Shown here: piece by piece, positions 37,001-45,330 of the stretch
Position numbering within the stretch: the stretch's first letter is position 1
Layout of the letters: every line of letters starts with the position of its first letter
Source: Oscillospiraceae bacterium
GTDB taxonomy: Bacteria; Bacillota; Clostridia; Oscillospirales; Oscillospiraceae
Assembly: GCA_017435615.1 (NCBI GenBank)
Contig: JAFSET010000061.1
Coordinates: 1-53,279 of the forward strand
Length of the DNA: 53,279 nt
Reading direction: 5' to 3'
Position numbers and translations under genes: made by a program
The notes under the pieces: model-generated
Told to the model about the DNA's origin: nothing
What the model saw: the letters and a program-made list of their open reading frames with translations, nothing else
Database searches by the model: none

Positions 37001-40000
37001 CCGCAAGACCCAGGCCCAGCATCACCGTTTGGGCCTCCTCCATGGTCACGGTGGTCCGAAATGCCATATTTTCCTTATGCTCCGACAGGATATGGCCCAG
37101 GGTAGTACCCCAGTTGTCCGGGTCTGTCGCACGGCCCATGACCGTCAGCTGCTCCGCACCCTTCATATCGTACAGATCGTAAACGTTGGCCTGACCAGCA
37201 GCAAGATTGCGGGAAGATCCCAAAACCAAATCGTTGCCGCTGGCATAAATATCGATCTTGGTGCCAAGCTGCTTTGCCGTGAGGAACTCCGTTTTATCGT
37301 CATAATGGAATACCTCTGCGCCGTCCAGCTTGACATAGAGCCGCTTGCCGATCACCTTGTTATCGGACAAAAGGTCCACCATACCGAATTCCAGGGCGTG
37401 TTTCCCGTGGAAGTCCACATCAGTATTTTGGATGAAGATCTGTGCACCGGCTCTGTGAAGCTTTACGGTATCCGTTTCGCCCTCACCAGTCTTATTCACG
37501 ATCTCCAGCACATAACCGCTGTTTACCTGAACCGCCTGAGACAGATCCGTCAGACCCAGGCCCAGCATAATGGTCTGGGGTTCATCCACATCCATATCGG
37601 ACGCAAAGGCCACATTGGCCTTGTGGGCTTCGTTTACATGGCCCAGGGTTGTACCCCAAACGCCCTGTAGCTGACCGGCCACGGTCACCTCCGACACGCC
37701 CATCAGCGCATACAGATCGTACAGGGTAGCCTTAGCCACACTTTGGGTTCCGGTTTCCGGCTCGGTGGTTTCCGGCACAGTGGGTTCCGTGTGGGTCGTG
37801 CTGTCCATCTTAATGGCGGCACCGTAGTGGAAATCAATGATCTGTGTACCCAAGGCAGTTCCGGTGAGGTAACCGTCCATGTCATCATATTCACAGACCA
37901 CTGCGTCATTGATCTTTACATATATGTGCTTGCCGACTCTGTTTCCTTCCTGCAGAATATCCACGATACCTGCTTCGAAAACATAAGTTCCTGCAAGGCC
38001 CTGGACGGATGCTGCCTGCAAGGAAGCATTGTTCCGCCGGATCTCCACACAGTTATCCGCGCCGTACAGATAAATTGCATAACCGGGGGGATCGAAGATA
38101 TCCGCACCCTCCTTAGCGTTCAGAGAAAGGCGGACCTGCTGAGCGCCCATGGTCAGCTTGGTTTTGAAGGCCATATTCTCCTTATGCTTTGCCTTGACAT
38201 CCGCATAGAGCTGGCCTTCCCAGGTCTCATCCGTTCCCTTGACCGTATTGGAGGCCTTCCCGGTCAGATCGTAAATGTCATACACCGTAGGCTCCGCATA
38301 GGTCTTGAGGACAGGGGGCTTTGTGCTTTCCATGACCACCTTGTCCACATAGTGGAAGATGGCCAATTTTGTACCCAGGGCATCCCCGGTCAGGAAACCA
38401 TTGGTATCGTCACAGGTCTTCAGCACCCGGCCGTCCTTTTTCAGGGTCAGCCGCTTGCCCACCATTTTGTCTTCTTCCAAAATGCTTTGGATGGAAAATT
38501 CCAGCTCATACGTGCCGATGGCGATTTCCTCTTCCCAGTAGGCAAGATTTTCTCCATTGCGGTACAGACTGAAATAGGTCTTGCCGTCAGCAGGATCGAC
38601 GAGAATTCGGAGGCTGTAACCCTTCAGGTCCACTGCCGTGCCGTCTTCCGTCAGGCCCAGGGACAGCCGGAGGGTATCCGGGCCGTCGGTGCGGACCTTG
38701 TTCACCGTCAGTTTCGTCTTGAAGGTGATGTTTTCCTTGTCCTCGGCTTTAACGTTACCAATAACGCTGTCGGACCAGTTATCTGCCACGCCCGGGATGC
38801 CTAAGCTTTCCGCCTGCGCGCCGTAATAAGTATTTTCGTAATTGCCGGTCAGGTCATGAATGTCATAGACCTTTCCGTCCACCACTGTTTGAGGAACAGG
38901 CGGCTTTGTGCTTTCCATGACCACCTTGTCCACATAGTGGAAGATGGCCAATTTTGTACCCAGGGCATCCCCGGTCAGGAAGCCGTTTGTATCATCGCAG
39001 GTCTTCAGCACCTGGCCGGCCTTTTTCAGGGTCAGCCGCTTGCCCACCATTTTGTCTTCTTCCAAAATGCTTTGGATGGAAAATTCCAGCTCATAGGTGC
39101 CGATGACCGATTCTTCTTCCCAATAAGCAAGCTCTGCTCCGTTGCGGTACAGACCGAAATAGGTCTTGCCGTCTGCCGCATCCACAGTCACTCGGAGAGA
39201 ATAGCCGCCAAAATCCATTGCCGTGGCGTTTTCCGTCAGGCCCAGGGACAGCCGGAGGGTATCCGGGCCGTCGGTGCGGACCTTGTTCACTGTCAGCTTG
39301 GTCTTGAAGGTGATGTTTTCCTTGTCCTCGGCTTTAACGTTACCAATAACGCTGTCGGACCAGTTATCTGCCACGCCCGGGATGCCTAAGCTTTCCGCCT
39401 GCGCGCCGTAATAGGTATTTGCGTAATTACCGGTCAGGTCGTGAATGTCATAGACCTTCCCATCCGCCACCGTCTGCGGTACCGTTTCCGGCTCGGTGGT
39501 CTCCGGCTCGGTGGTCTCCGGCTCGGTGGTTTCCGGCTCGGTGGTCTCCGGTTCTGTTGTATCCGGTTCTGTTGGCTCGATCTGCTTTGTGGTATCCATT
39601 TGGATGGCCGCGCCGTAGTGGAAGTCGATGACCTGTGTTCCCAATTCATCACCGGTCAGGTAACCATCTATATCGTCGTATTCGCAGACGATAATGTCGT
39701 CCATCTTTACATACAGATGCTTACCGACTCTGTTTCCGTTCTCCAGAATGTCCACAATGCCCACTTCCAGGATGTATGTACCGGCAACACCCTGAACGCT
39801 TGCAACCTGCAAGGAAGTGTTATTTCGTCTGATGTCTACTGCGTTACCTTCCCCGTACAGGTAAACAGCATATCCGGGAGGATCCCAAACACTGGCGCCC
39901 TCCTTAGCGTTTAAGGAAAGACGAACCTCCTGGGCGCCCATGGTCAGCTCGGTCTTGAACGCAATATTTTCCTTGTGCGCTTCCTGGACCGCGCCCAGGA

Positions 40001-41315
40001 TCACGCCGGACCAGTTATCATTGCCTGTACCCGTCACGGTATTGGTTTCAAAACCGGTCAAGTCGTAAATATCATAAATATTTGCTGCGCCGTACTGCTT
40101 GCCACTTTCCGGCTCAGTAGTTTCCGGCTCGGTGGTTTCCGGTTCGGTGGTACCGGGCTCTTTTGTGGTGTCCATCTGAATGGCTGCGCCATAGTGGAAA
40201 TCTACCATATTTGTCCCCAGGTTATCCCCGGTCAGATAGCCAGCCGTGTCATTTACTTCGCAGACAGTCTCCCCGTCCATCTTTACATACAGATGCTTGC
40301 CGGTTCTGACGCCGCCCTGCAGAATATCCACAATGCCGATCTCCAGCTCGTAAGTGCCTGCCACAGCACAGACACTTCCCACCGCCAAGTCGCTGTTGTT
40401 GCGTCTGATGGCAACATAGGGCGCGCCGCCATTGTGGTTGATATATACCGCATAGCCGGGAGGATCCCAAACACTGGCCCCCTCCTTGGCATTTAAGGAA
40501 AGACGAACCTCCTGGGCTCCCATGGTCAGCTTGGTCCTGAACGCAATGTTTTCCTTGTGCGCTTCCTGGACCGCGCCCAGGACCACACCGGACCAGTTAT
40601 CATTGCCCGTACCCGTCACGGTATTGGTCTCGGAGCCGGTCAGATCATAAATGTCATAAACATTGGCTTCTGCGTATTCGTCTGTATAGGTGGTATCCAT
40701 CTGAATGGCCGCGCCATAGTGGAAGTCAATGATCTTGGTGCCTAACGCATCTCCGGTCAGATAGCCATTGGTGTCGTCTGCTTCGCAGATTACCTCGCCA
40801 TCCTTTTTCACATACACATGCTTACCGGTTCTGACGCCATCGGTCAGAATATCCACGATGCCGATCTCCAGCTCCCAGGTCCCTGCTACAGCGGAGACAC
40901 TTCCCACCACCAGGTCCTGCTGATTGCGCTTGATGGCGATATAGGGCGCGCCGCCATTGTGGTTGATATACACCGCATAGCCGGGGGGATCAAAAATGCT
41001 GGTTCCCTCCTTGGCATTCAGCGCCAATCGAACCTGCTGCTGTCCCATGGTCAGCTTTGTCTTGAACACAATGTTTTCCTTGTGTTCTTCCTTCACATCC
41101 GCAAAGAGCTGTCCGTCCCAGGTCTCGTCCGTTCCCTTGACGGTATTGGTCTTGGAGCCGGTCAGATCGTAAATGTCGTAGACATGTCCTTCCCCATACG
41201 TAACGGGCTGAGTGGTTTCGGCCTGAACCGCCGGCATTGCCCCCGTCAAATTGGGTAACAGCATAGCCAAAACCAGCGTAAGCGCCAACACTCGATTTCG
41301 TAAAGATGTTTTCAC
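34077..41315 (-). CDS. Giant membrane-anchored lectin-like repeat protein (operon B)
   Basis: This 2,412-residue protein begins at a GTG nine bases after GGGAGG. The signal peptide ends near residue 32 (AVQA/ET). About ten units of 175-200 residues follow (45-1925). Each starts VYDIYDLTG or a variant, has an EHKENIAFKTKLTM-type strand, LELEIGIVDIL, VGKHLYVKMDGEVICEYDD, GYLTGDALGTK and FHYGAAIQMDTT. This pattern resembles LamG/concanavalin-type beta sandwiches. A divergent unit with KCYEDGVYKYDRWYVKAG, Ig-like strands, a membrane segment (TIIAVAVLCVAALGGAVAVV) and a basic tail end it. TEP-rich linkers sit between units 2-4. It probably binds glycans at the cell surface and passes them to the transporter encoded downstream. 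This function is inferred. Confidence 0.88.
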   Translation of the reverse strand: MKTSLRNRVLALTLVLAMLLPNLTGAMPAVQAETTQPVTYGEGHVYDIYDLTGSKTNTVKGTDETWDGQLFADVKEEHKENIVFKTKLTMGQQQVRLALNAKEGTSIFDPPGYAVYINHNGGAPYIAIKRNQQDLVVGSVSAVAGTWELEIGIVDILTDGVRTGKHVYVKKDGEVICEADDTNGYLTGDALGTKIIDFHYGAAIQMDTTYTDEYAEANVYDIYDLTGSETNTVTGTGNDNWSGVVLGAVQEAHKENIAFRTKLTMGAQEVRLSLNAKEGASVWDPPGYAVYINHNGGAPYVAIRRNNSDLAVGSVCAVAGTYELEIGIVDILQGGVRTGKHLYVKMDGETVCEVNDTAGYLTGDNLGTNMVDFHYGAAIQMDTTKEPGTTEPETTEPETTEPESGKQYGAANIYDIYDLTGFETNTVTGTGNDNWSGVILGAVQEAHKENIAFKTELTMGAQEVRLSLNAKEGASVWDPPGYAVYLYGEGNAVDIRRNNTSLQVASVQGVAGTYILEVGIVDILENGNRVGKHLYVKMDDIIVCEYDDIDGYLTGDELGTQVIDFHYGAAIQMDTTKQIEPTEPDTTEPETTEPETTEPETTEPETTEPETVPQTVADGKVYDIHDLTGNYANTYYGAQAESLGIPGVADNWSDSVIGNVKAEDKENITFKTKLTVNKVRTDGPDTLRLSLGLTENATAMDFGGYSLRVTVDAADGKTYFGLYRNGAELAYWEEESVIGTYELEFSIQSILEEDKMVGKRLTLKKAGQVLKTCDDTNGFLTGDALGTKLAIFHYVDKVVMESTKPPVPQTVVDGKVYDIHDLTGNYENTYYGAQAESLGIPGVADNWSDSVIGNVKAEDKENITFKTKLTVNKVRTDGPDTLRLSLGLTEDGTAVDLKGYSLRILVDPADGKTYFSLYRNGENLAYWEEEIAIGTYELEFSIQSILEEDKMVGKRLTLKKDGRVLKTCDDTNGFLTGDALGTKLAIFHYVDKVVMESTKPPVLKTYAEPTVYDIYDLTGKASNTVKGTDETWEGQLYADVKAKHKENMAFKTKLTMGAQQVRLSLNAKEGADIFDPPGYAIYLYGADNCVEIRRNNASLQAASVQGLAGTYVFEAGIVDILQEGNRVGKHIYVKINDAVVCEYDDMDGYLTGTALGTQIIDFHYGAAIKMDSTTHTEPTVPETTEPETGTQSVAKATLYDLYALMGVSEVTVAGQLQGVWGTTLGHVNEAHKANVAFASDMDVDEPQTIMLGLGLTDLSQAVQVNSGYVLEIVNKTGEGETDTVKLHRAGAQIFIQNTDVDFHGKHALEFGMVDLLSDNKVIGKRLYVKLDGAEVFHYDDKTEFLTAKQLGTKIDIYASGNDLVLGSSRNLAAGQANVYDLYDMKGAEQLTVMGRATDPDNWGTTLGHILSEHKENMAFRTTVTMEEAQTVMLGLGLADNSMAVQLNSGYVLEIVMKTGKNEVDTVKIHRAGEQIYCKDQTVDLNGEYELEFGVVDLYDLDAKNAVVGKRIYLKVNGEEVLHYDDTVNALSDDALGTKVDVYVSGKSLKMTSIRGYQASNAVVYDLYDLSFRQTLEVSHSDDNGNVNWGVLIGNVDEAHKGNVALKTKVTMSRDQQQNLLIGLGLKGHWPVSGGFGYQIELIADPENKTDSLRIYKNANPEGGEPVGCYNAEQGFDFNGTFELEIGVTDLLDSDKKVVARRIYVKVDGRELMHFDDTKNVVSGADMGTVVAAYVSSGTAILGTCVAGIPTPNVMVYDIYDLLGRASVRLNRTDAGGAVVWTNVLGQVTATNDLNYALRVDMDTSQVDRSSLQELILGLCKDTDLFDSMGYRLSLYFGTDGTTSLVLRDSATDQVLASASGVYPGKYELEFGITDFFDSNMERIGKKLYLKIDGKEELSYLDKEINRVRGNLLCAYTTSPVTMTTKYGYITVPVTYVVNGEQADSSEYITSNTDVIPGKKSIIDVALGNQDEFTSVLMKQVLLNGQPITPISDKQDVYVFELKNPSKDDALTVKIEVHTLTVDEAQVYDLYEITGKKEIVIPANSVDQIGTLFADGQEGVLNRAIRFAYYIPKTGGGLRLGYGSDTSDIWSRTGTHIEIWCGFATISHGFHVSALSSGNTDIFKADSWSVVEVGIVKCYEDGVYKYDRWYVKAGETAGELELITYFDSTQRHDSTLNIMARTPDTGDDFKLTSTLEVRSVTDISETEDKEHAAVAFKPLFLKGESVKLVVFPVEGKTLESLTVNSETVKAALTSDGGYVYTLENAQQDVAFSYTVSDDESLYNITADNADHLQIIPDQTSVAAGGAVTVQIKMDGGYVLKSLTVNGADFLPMARYDKTALTYTLTLSGIREDKHIQAQAEKILQDGLVADGATEEKENTNLPTIIAVAVLCVAALGGAVAVVATRAKKKGRKQ
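35540..41190 (-). repeat. Ten tandem YDLTG-type coding repeats
   Basis: Unit starts fall near 41185, 40660, 40080, 39450, 38865, 38280, 37720, 37175, 36625 and 36050. Units 4 and 5 are close to identical in DNA: CTTTCCATGACCACC recurs at 38326 and 38911, a 585-bp (195-codon) shift. Units 1, 2, 3 and 6 form a second closely related group; 7 and 8 a third. The mixture points to repeated duplication followed by divergence. Confidence 0.8.
39490..39579 (-). repeat. 15-bp minisatellite encoding (TEPET) linker
   Basis: Six copies of a 15-bp unit (GGCTCGGTGGTCTCC and close variants) encode a TEPET linker between repeat units 3 and 4. The unit is a multiple of three, so copy changes would alter linker length without a frameshift. 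Confidence 0.8.
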
Positions 41316-41355
41316 GCGTATCTTCCTCCCATTTCCTGTCTGTCAGGCTAAGCTG

Positions 41356-42228
41356 TTATTGCAAGCCCTCGGCATCGAAAATGTATCTTGTTCCATAGGT
41401 ATAGGTCTGCACAGTGGTTCCATCCTTCAAAGATTGGGTCTTCTCCACCAGGCGGTCACCCTCATAGCGGTAATCCTCTGTCACATTGCCCTCCGGCATA
41501 ATATTGGTGACCTTCACCACGTTACCTGCATCGTCATAGATAAACTCATAGGAAATATCCTTGCCGTTTGTCTGCTGACCGGCCATGCGGATCACCCGGC
41601 CCTGTTCATCGTATTCATAGGTATACCGGATGGTATCACTGACAAGATCGCCCTCCGGCGTAAATTCCACCCGGGGACCGGTCAGGATCGTGCCGCCCTC
41701 ATCATAGGTGTACTTGAAGGTGGACACCTTGCCCTTTTCATCCTGATAACGGGTACAGTTGCCGTTTTTGTCGTACTTGTATGTACAGGCCCCTTCCGGC
41801 TCTGTCTGTCCCGCACGGAACAGACGCTGTTCCACCAAACGGCCCTGCTCATCATACTGGCAGGCGAAGAACGCCGACAGGTCTGTGCTGTGGTAAATTT
41901 TTTGCAGCACGCCCTGCTGATCGTAGTGGCAGTAGGTGGTCTCGATGCCGGTCGGTACAGTTTTTTCCATTTTCAGCAGCTTGTCCTCCACCTTGGTAAA
42001 CCGCTGCAGCATTTCACTGTTGCCCTCTGCCGTATACAGCTCAAACAGCTTTTGGGTGGCTTCATAGTCCACATACTGTTTTCCTTCCATCGTAAAGCTG
42101 TTTTCTGCCAAATAGCTGTTTAAATAATCCTCCGTGGATGCTGTCTGGCTTTGGTCACCGCCGCAGGCGCAAAGCATACATGCTGCGATTACTGCCAAAA
42201 TCAGGCATATGATTTTATTTCCTTTCAT
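41356..42228 (-). CDS. YD-repeat lipoprotein
   Basis: The 290-residue form starts at the ATG at 42226-42228, with AAAGGA seven bases upstream; a longer frame reaching 42291 overlaps the upstream gene and lacks support. The lipobox is LCAC with Cys22. After an N-terminal helical part, at least six short units of the Y-x-Y-D-x-x-G-x type follow: CHYDQQGVL, CQYDEQGRL, YKYDKNGNC, YTYDEGGTI, YEYDEQGRV, FIYDDAGNV. Such units occur in RHS/YD proteins, which form beta shells, but this one is far too short for a toxin shell. Its start overlaps the GH78 gene stop by four bases, and it precedes the giant surface-protein gene. A sugar-binding or surface structural role is a guess. Confidence 0.8.
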   Translation of the reverse strand: MKGNKIICLILAVIAACMLCACGGDQSQTASTEDYLNSYLAENSFTMEGKQYVDYEATQKLFELYTAEGNSEMLQRFTKVEDKLLKMEKTVPTGIETTYCHYDQQGVLQKIYHSTDLSAFFACQYDEQGRLVEQRLFRAGQTEPEGACTYKYDKNGNCTRYQDEKGKVSTFKYTYDEGGTILTGPRVEFTPEGDLVSDTIRYTYEYDEQGRVIRMAGQQTNGKDISYEFIYDDAGNVVKVTNIMPEGNVTEDYRYEGDRLVEKTQSLKDGTTVQTYTYGTRYIFDAEGLQ

Positions 42229-44444
42229 ATTCCAATCCTTTCTTCCTGCAACAAAACTGTCTGAAAAGGCTTTCCGGCCTGCAGGGTCCATTCTTTTGCG
42301 CCGTACCGGAAAACGCCTGCCGTTCCTTCGGGTATCTGTATATCCATATGGACGTTACCTTGCTCCTTGCGCCAGCTTACGGAAATTTTCCCGTTTGCGG
42401 TTTGGATGCTGCCTCTTGCGTATTGCATATTTTGAGGAATTTGGGGACAAATGATCAGGTTTTGGTATCCGGCGGTATCCTCTGCCTGACCAATGCCCAA
42501 AACACCGGTAAAAAGCTGCCGGACACAAGCACCAAACATGGGATGATCGTGGGATTCATTTCCGGTCCAGGTCTCCCATAGGGTGGTGGTGCCCCGGTCC
42601 TTCATGTAAAGGAAGCTGCCGGGCTCCCGGCTGCTCAGAAGCTTCACTGCCAGCTCCTTTTGTTCCTTTTGGAACAGCACATTCAGCAAAATGTCCGTTC
42701 CCAGAAAGCCTGTGTCAAAATGACCCAGCTTTTCATAATGGCTGACCAAATTGGAAAGGGTCCGTTCATCCCCCAGGCCGATATCCAGGCCGTAGGCGTT
42801 GGCCCCTTGCACATTATCAAAAAAGTTTCCGGTTTTTTCGTCGAAATAGGCTTGCGTCAACGCCAGCTTTAAGGCGTTCTCCTTTGCGGCAAAGGCACCG
42901 ATCTGTCCGGGCTTATCCAGTATTGCCGCGATTTTTTGCAGGATCTGCAAGCATTTGATGTAAAAATATGTATTGACAAAGGGTTCCGGCAGCACCGTCT
43001 TTTCCAGCGTGCACCAGTCACCTAAGCACCAACCGCCAGGCTCTTCCCGGCTTACCAACCGGTTTTCCAGTCGGCTGTCCAGGTAGCTGCACCATTTTTT
43101 CATCGGCTCATAGCACTGCTCCAGCATTTGCGCTTCACCGTAACGCCGGTAGTAGGCGTAGGGCACCAGCACAATGGCGCAGCCCCAGCCGCCGGGACCG
43201 CCGCCGCCACCCATAAAGGGTGCCGTATGCTGCACGTGACCGCCAAGCACATCCTGACAGTCCAAAATATCCCGGATCCATTTGCGGTAAAATTCCCGGC
43301 TTTGAAGGGTCAGCATGGCCGCCTCCGCACAAACCTGACCGTCACCGGTATAGCCCAGCCGTTCTCTGTGGGGGCAATCGGAGGGGACGCCGCCGTGCAT
43401 ATTGTTAAGCTGGGTCCTGACAAAGGCTTGATACAGCCAGTTCATACCTTCTGAATCGCTTTCAAAGGTGGATGTCACCGGTGTATCGCTGTGGATCACC
43501 AGTACTTCCACGCTGTCCACAGGCCCCACCACTTCAAAGTAGCGGAAGGCGTGCCATACAAACAGCGGCTCAAAGCTGCGCGCGTTCCCGTCGCAGATGA
43601 AGATATCCTCCATGATCTGCTTGCAGCCGCTGGTGCAGTCGTAATCAAAAGCACCGGTGGATTTGAGATCCAGCTCTCCGTCGGTGTAGTTCTCCGCAAA
43701 ACGAAGGCGGATCTTTGTGCCTGCCGGTGCGCCGGTGGTCACCCGGACGGTTCCGCTGATGTTTTCTCCTGCGTCATAGATTCGTCTGCAACCATCCTCC
43801 CGCAAAAGCACAGGGGTGAGCTTTCTGATGACCCGGTCCGCAGGACAGGTCTGCAGTGTCAGCTCTGCCTGGGGAGGTGCCACAGTCTGCACCGGCTTCC
43901 ATACCGGCTCCTGCGCCAAAATTCTTGCATCGTGTACTTCCCCTGTAAACAGGTTATTGGAAAGGATCTCGCTCTGTCTCCACAGCTCTGTTCCGTCGGA
44001 AAAGATCTCCCGGTGTCCGGTCTGATCCTCAAAGGCCAGGCAAAAGGCGGTCTTTAAATCCTGGCCGTATGCCATGGAGCCCTCGATGGTGCGCTCCGTC
44101 TGCCGGTAGAAGCCGTTACCCAAACGGATCTCAATGGTGTTTTCACCGGACTTCATCGCCCGGGAGCAGTCATAGCGAAGGTAGTATATTCTGTGGGTAA
44201 AGGTGTCGGAAATGGGATAGAGCAGGTCGCTCAAATCTCTTTTTTCATAATCGCTTTGAGCAGGAACAAACCGGTCCCCGGTGATCTTTCTGCCGTTGAC
44301 CGTTACAGCAAAGTAGCCCAATCCGGTGATTTCCAGATATGCACTTGACGGCTGTTCCGCCTGAAAGCTATGGCAAATGACCGGACTTTGGCAGCAATCG
44401 TCCGCCTTGATCCAACAGACACCCTTTTTCTTTATTTCATTCAT
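42225..44444 (-). CDS. Alpha-L-rhamnosidase-type enzyme, GH78 family
   Basis: This 739-residue protein has no signal peptide and starts seven bases after AGGAG. N-terminal beta domains (YLEITGLGYFAVTVNG near residue 36) precede an (alpha/alpha)6 barrel. DCPHRERLGYTGDGQ, with Glu361, is the classic GH78 motif, and TTLWETW (Glu624) is the second conserved acidic site. The C-terminal beta sheet ends the chain. GH78 enzymes remove terminal alpha-L-rhamnose, though the family is broad and the sugar is not certain here. The gene is first in operon B, if the cluster is one transcript, and divergent from the ABC ATPase operon. Confidence 0.88.
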   Translation of the reverse strand: MNEIKKKGVCWIKADDCCQSPVICHSFQAEQPSSAYLEITGLGYFAVTVNGRKITGDRFVPAQSDYEKRDLSDLLYPISDTFTHRIYYLRYDCSRAMKSGENTIEIRLGNGFYRQTERTIEGSMAYGQDLKTAFCLAFEDQTGHREIFSDGTELWRQSEILSNNLFTGEVHDARILAQEPVWKPVQTVAPPQAELTLQTCPADRVIRKLTPVLLREDGCRRIYDAGENISGTVRVTTGAPAGTKIRLRFAENYTDGELDLKSTGAFDYDCTSGCKQIMEDIFICDGNARSFEPLFVWHAFRYFEVVGPVDSVEVLVIHSDTPVTSTFESDSEGMNWLYQAFVRTQLNNMHGGVPSDCPHRERLGYTGDGQVCAEAAMLTLQSREFYRKWIRDILDCQDVLGGHVQHTAPFMGGGGGPGGWGCAIVLVPYAYYRRYGEAQMLEQCYEPMKKWCSYLDSRLENRLVSREEPGGWCLGDWCTLEKTVLPEPFVNTYFYIKCLQILQKIAAILDKPGQIGAFAAKENALKLALTQAYFDEKTGNFFDNVQGANAYGLDIGLGDERTLSNLVSHYEKLGHFDTGFLGTDILLNVLFQKEQKELAVKLLSSREPGSFLYMKDRGTTTLWETWTGNESHDHPMFGACVRQLFTGVLGIGQAEDTAGYQNLIICPQIPQNMQYARGSIQTANGKISVSWRKEQGNVHMDIQIPEGTAGVFRYGAKEWTLQAGKPFQTVLLQEERIGI

Positions 44445-44539
44445 GCTGATACTCCTGTATGCTGTAGGAAGCAGTCAAATTGTTGCGGATTTTTTGCGCA
44501 GGATATGCGATCTATCTTCAAGGGAACAAATTTCCCGAA

Positions 44540-44568
44540 TTGACAAAATCATTTTTCAGTGCTACTGT
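44540..44568 (+). promoter_or_regulatory. Candidate promoter of the ABC ATPase operon
   Basis: TTGACA (44540-44545) is a perfect -35 box; 17 bp later TACTGT (44563-44568) is a weak -10 box (3 of 6). A GGGAA/TTCCC dyad at 44522-44536 sits directly upstream and could be an operator. The ATG lies 45 bp further on. Confidence 0.5.
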
Positions 44569-44613
44569 ATTTTCAAAATAACAGGCTGTTATTGGAAGGA
44601 GCGGTGTCAAAAT

Positions 44614-45330
44614 ATGATAAAAGCGAAAGATTTCTCCGCATTTTATGTGAATAAGAAAGAACAAGTCACCGCGCTGGATCAGATCACCTTTTCCGTGGAA
44701 CGCGGTGAACTGTTTGTTGTGGTGGGTCAGTCCGGCAGTGGCAAAACCACGCTGCTGAAAAGCATTTTGCGGATGATCCCCTATGTGGACGGGGAATTGC
44801 TGGTGGACGGCATTTCCATCGACGATTTGGATATCAAAACCTGTAATTTTGCCTTTGTGGATCAGGAAGTGACCCTGTATCCCAATAAGACCGTCTATGA
44901 AAATATTGCCTTTCCTCTGCAAATGAGCCGCACGCCCTATGAAGAAATTGACCGGCGGGTCAAAGAAATTGCGGATATTATGGACCTTCGGTGGCTGCTG
45001 ACCCGCAAGCCCAAACAGCTTTCCGGCGGTCAGCAGCAAAGGGTAGGGCTTGCCCGGGCTCTGATTAAAAAGCCGGACCTGATATTGCTGGACGAGCCTT
45101 TTTCCAACCTGGATCCGGAGGTCCGCCGGCAGATGCGTATATTGTTACGCCGTGTGCATGAGCAGTACCACACCACGGTCCTGTTTGTCACCCACGATTT
45201 GGGAGAGGCCTTTTCGTTAGCTGACCGGATGATGGTATTAAACGGCGGTAAAATCGAAGTCATTGGGTATCCCAAAGAGCTGATCGATGATCCGCGCTCG
45301 GAATTGCTGGAGGTGTATTTAAAAGCATGA
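44614..45330 (+). CDS. ABC transporter ATP-binding protein
   Basis: This 238-residue cytoplasmic ATPase has Walker A GQSGSGKTT, Q-loop FVDQE, signature LSGGQQQR, Walker B LILLDEP and a switch histidine (FVTHDLGEA). The ATG lies about 12 bases after AAGGAG, a slightly long gap; no better in-frame start is visible. It lacks the ~130-residue C-terminal regulatory domain of MsmK/MalK, the usual CUT1 partner, so its partner is not certain. It is the only ABC ATPase in the window, while two permease pairs lack one. Its stop overlaps the start of the next gene by four bases. Confidence 0.92.
   Translation: MIKAKDFSAFYVNKKEQVTALDQITFSVERGELFVVVGQSGSGKTTLLKSILRMIPYVDGELLVDGISIDDLDIKTCNFAFVDQEVTLYPNKTVYENIAFPLQMSRTPYEEIDRRVKEIADIMDLRWLLTRKPKQLSGGQQQRVGLARALIKKPDLILLDEPFSNLDPEVRRQMRILLRRVHEQYHTTVLFVTHDLGEAFSLADRMMVLNGGKIEVIGYPKELIDDPRSELLEVYLKA

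Noticed and set aside
41356-42228. RHS-type toxin
   Set aside because: Too short for a shell, no toxin domain and a lipoprotein signal.
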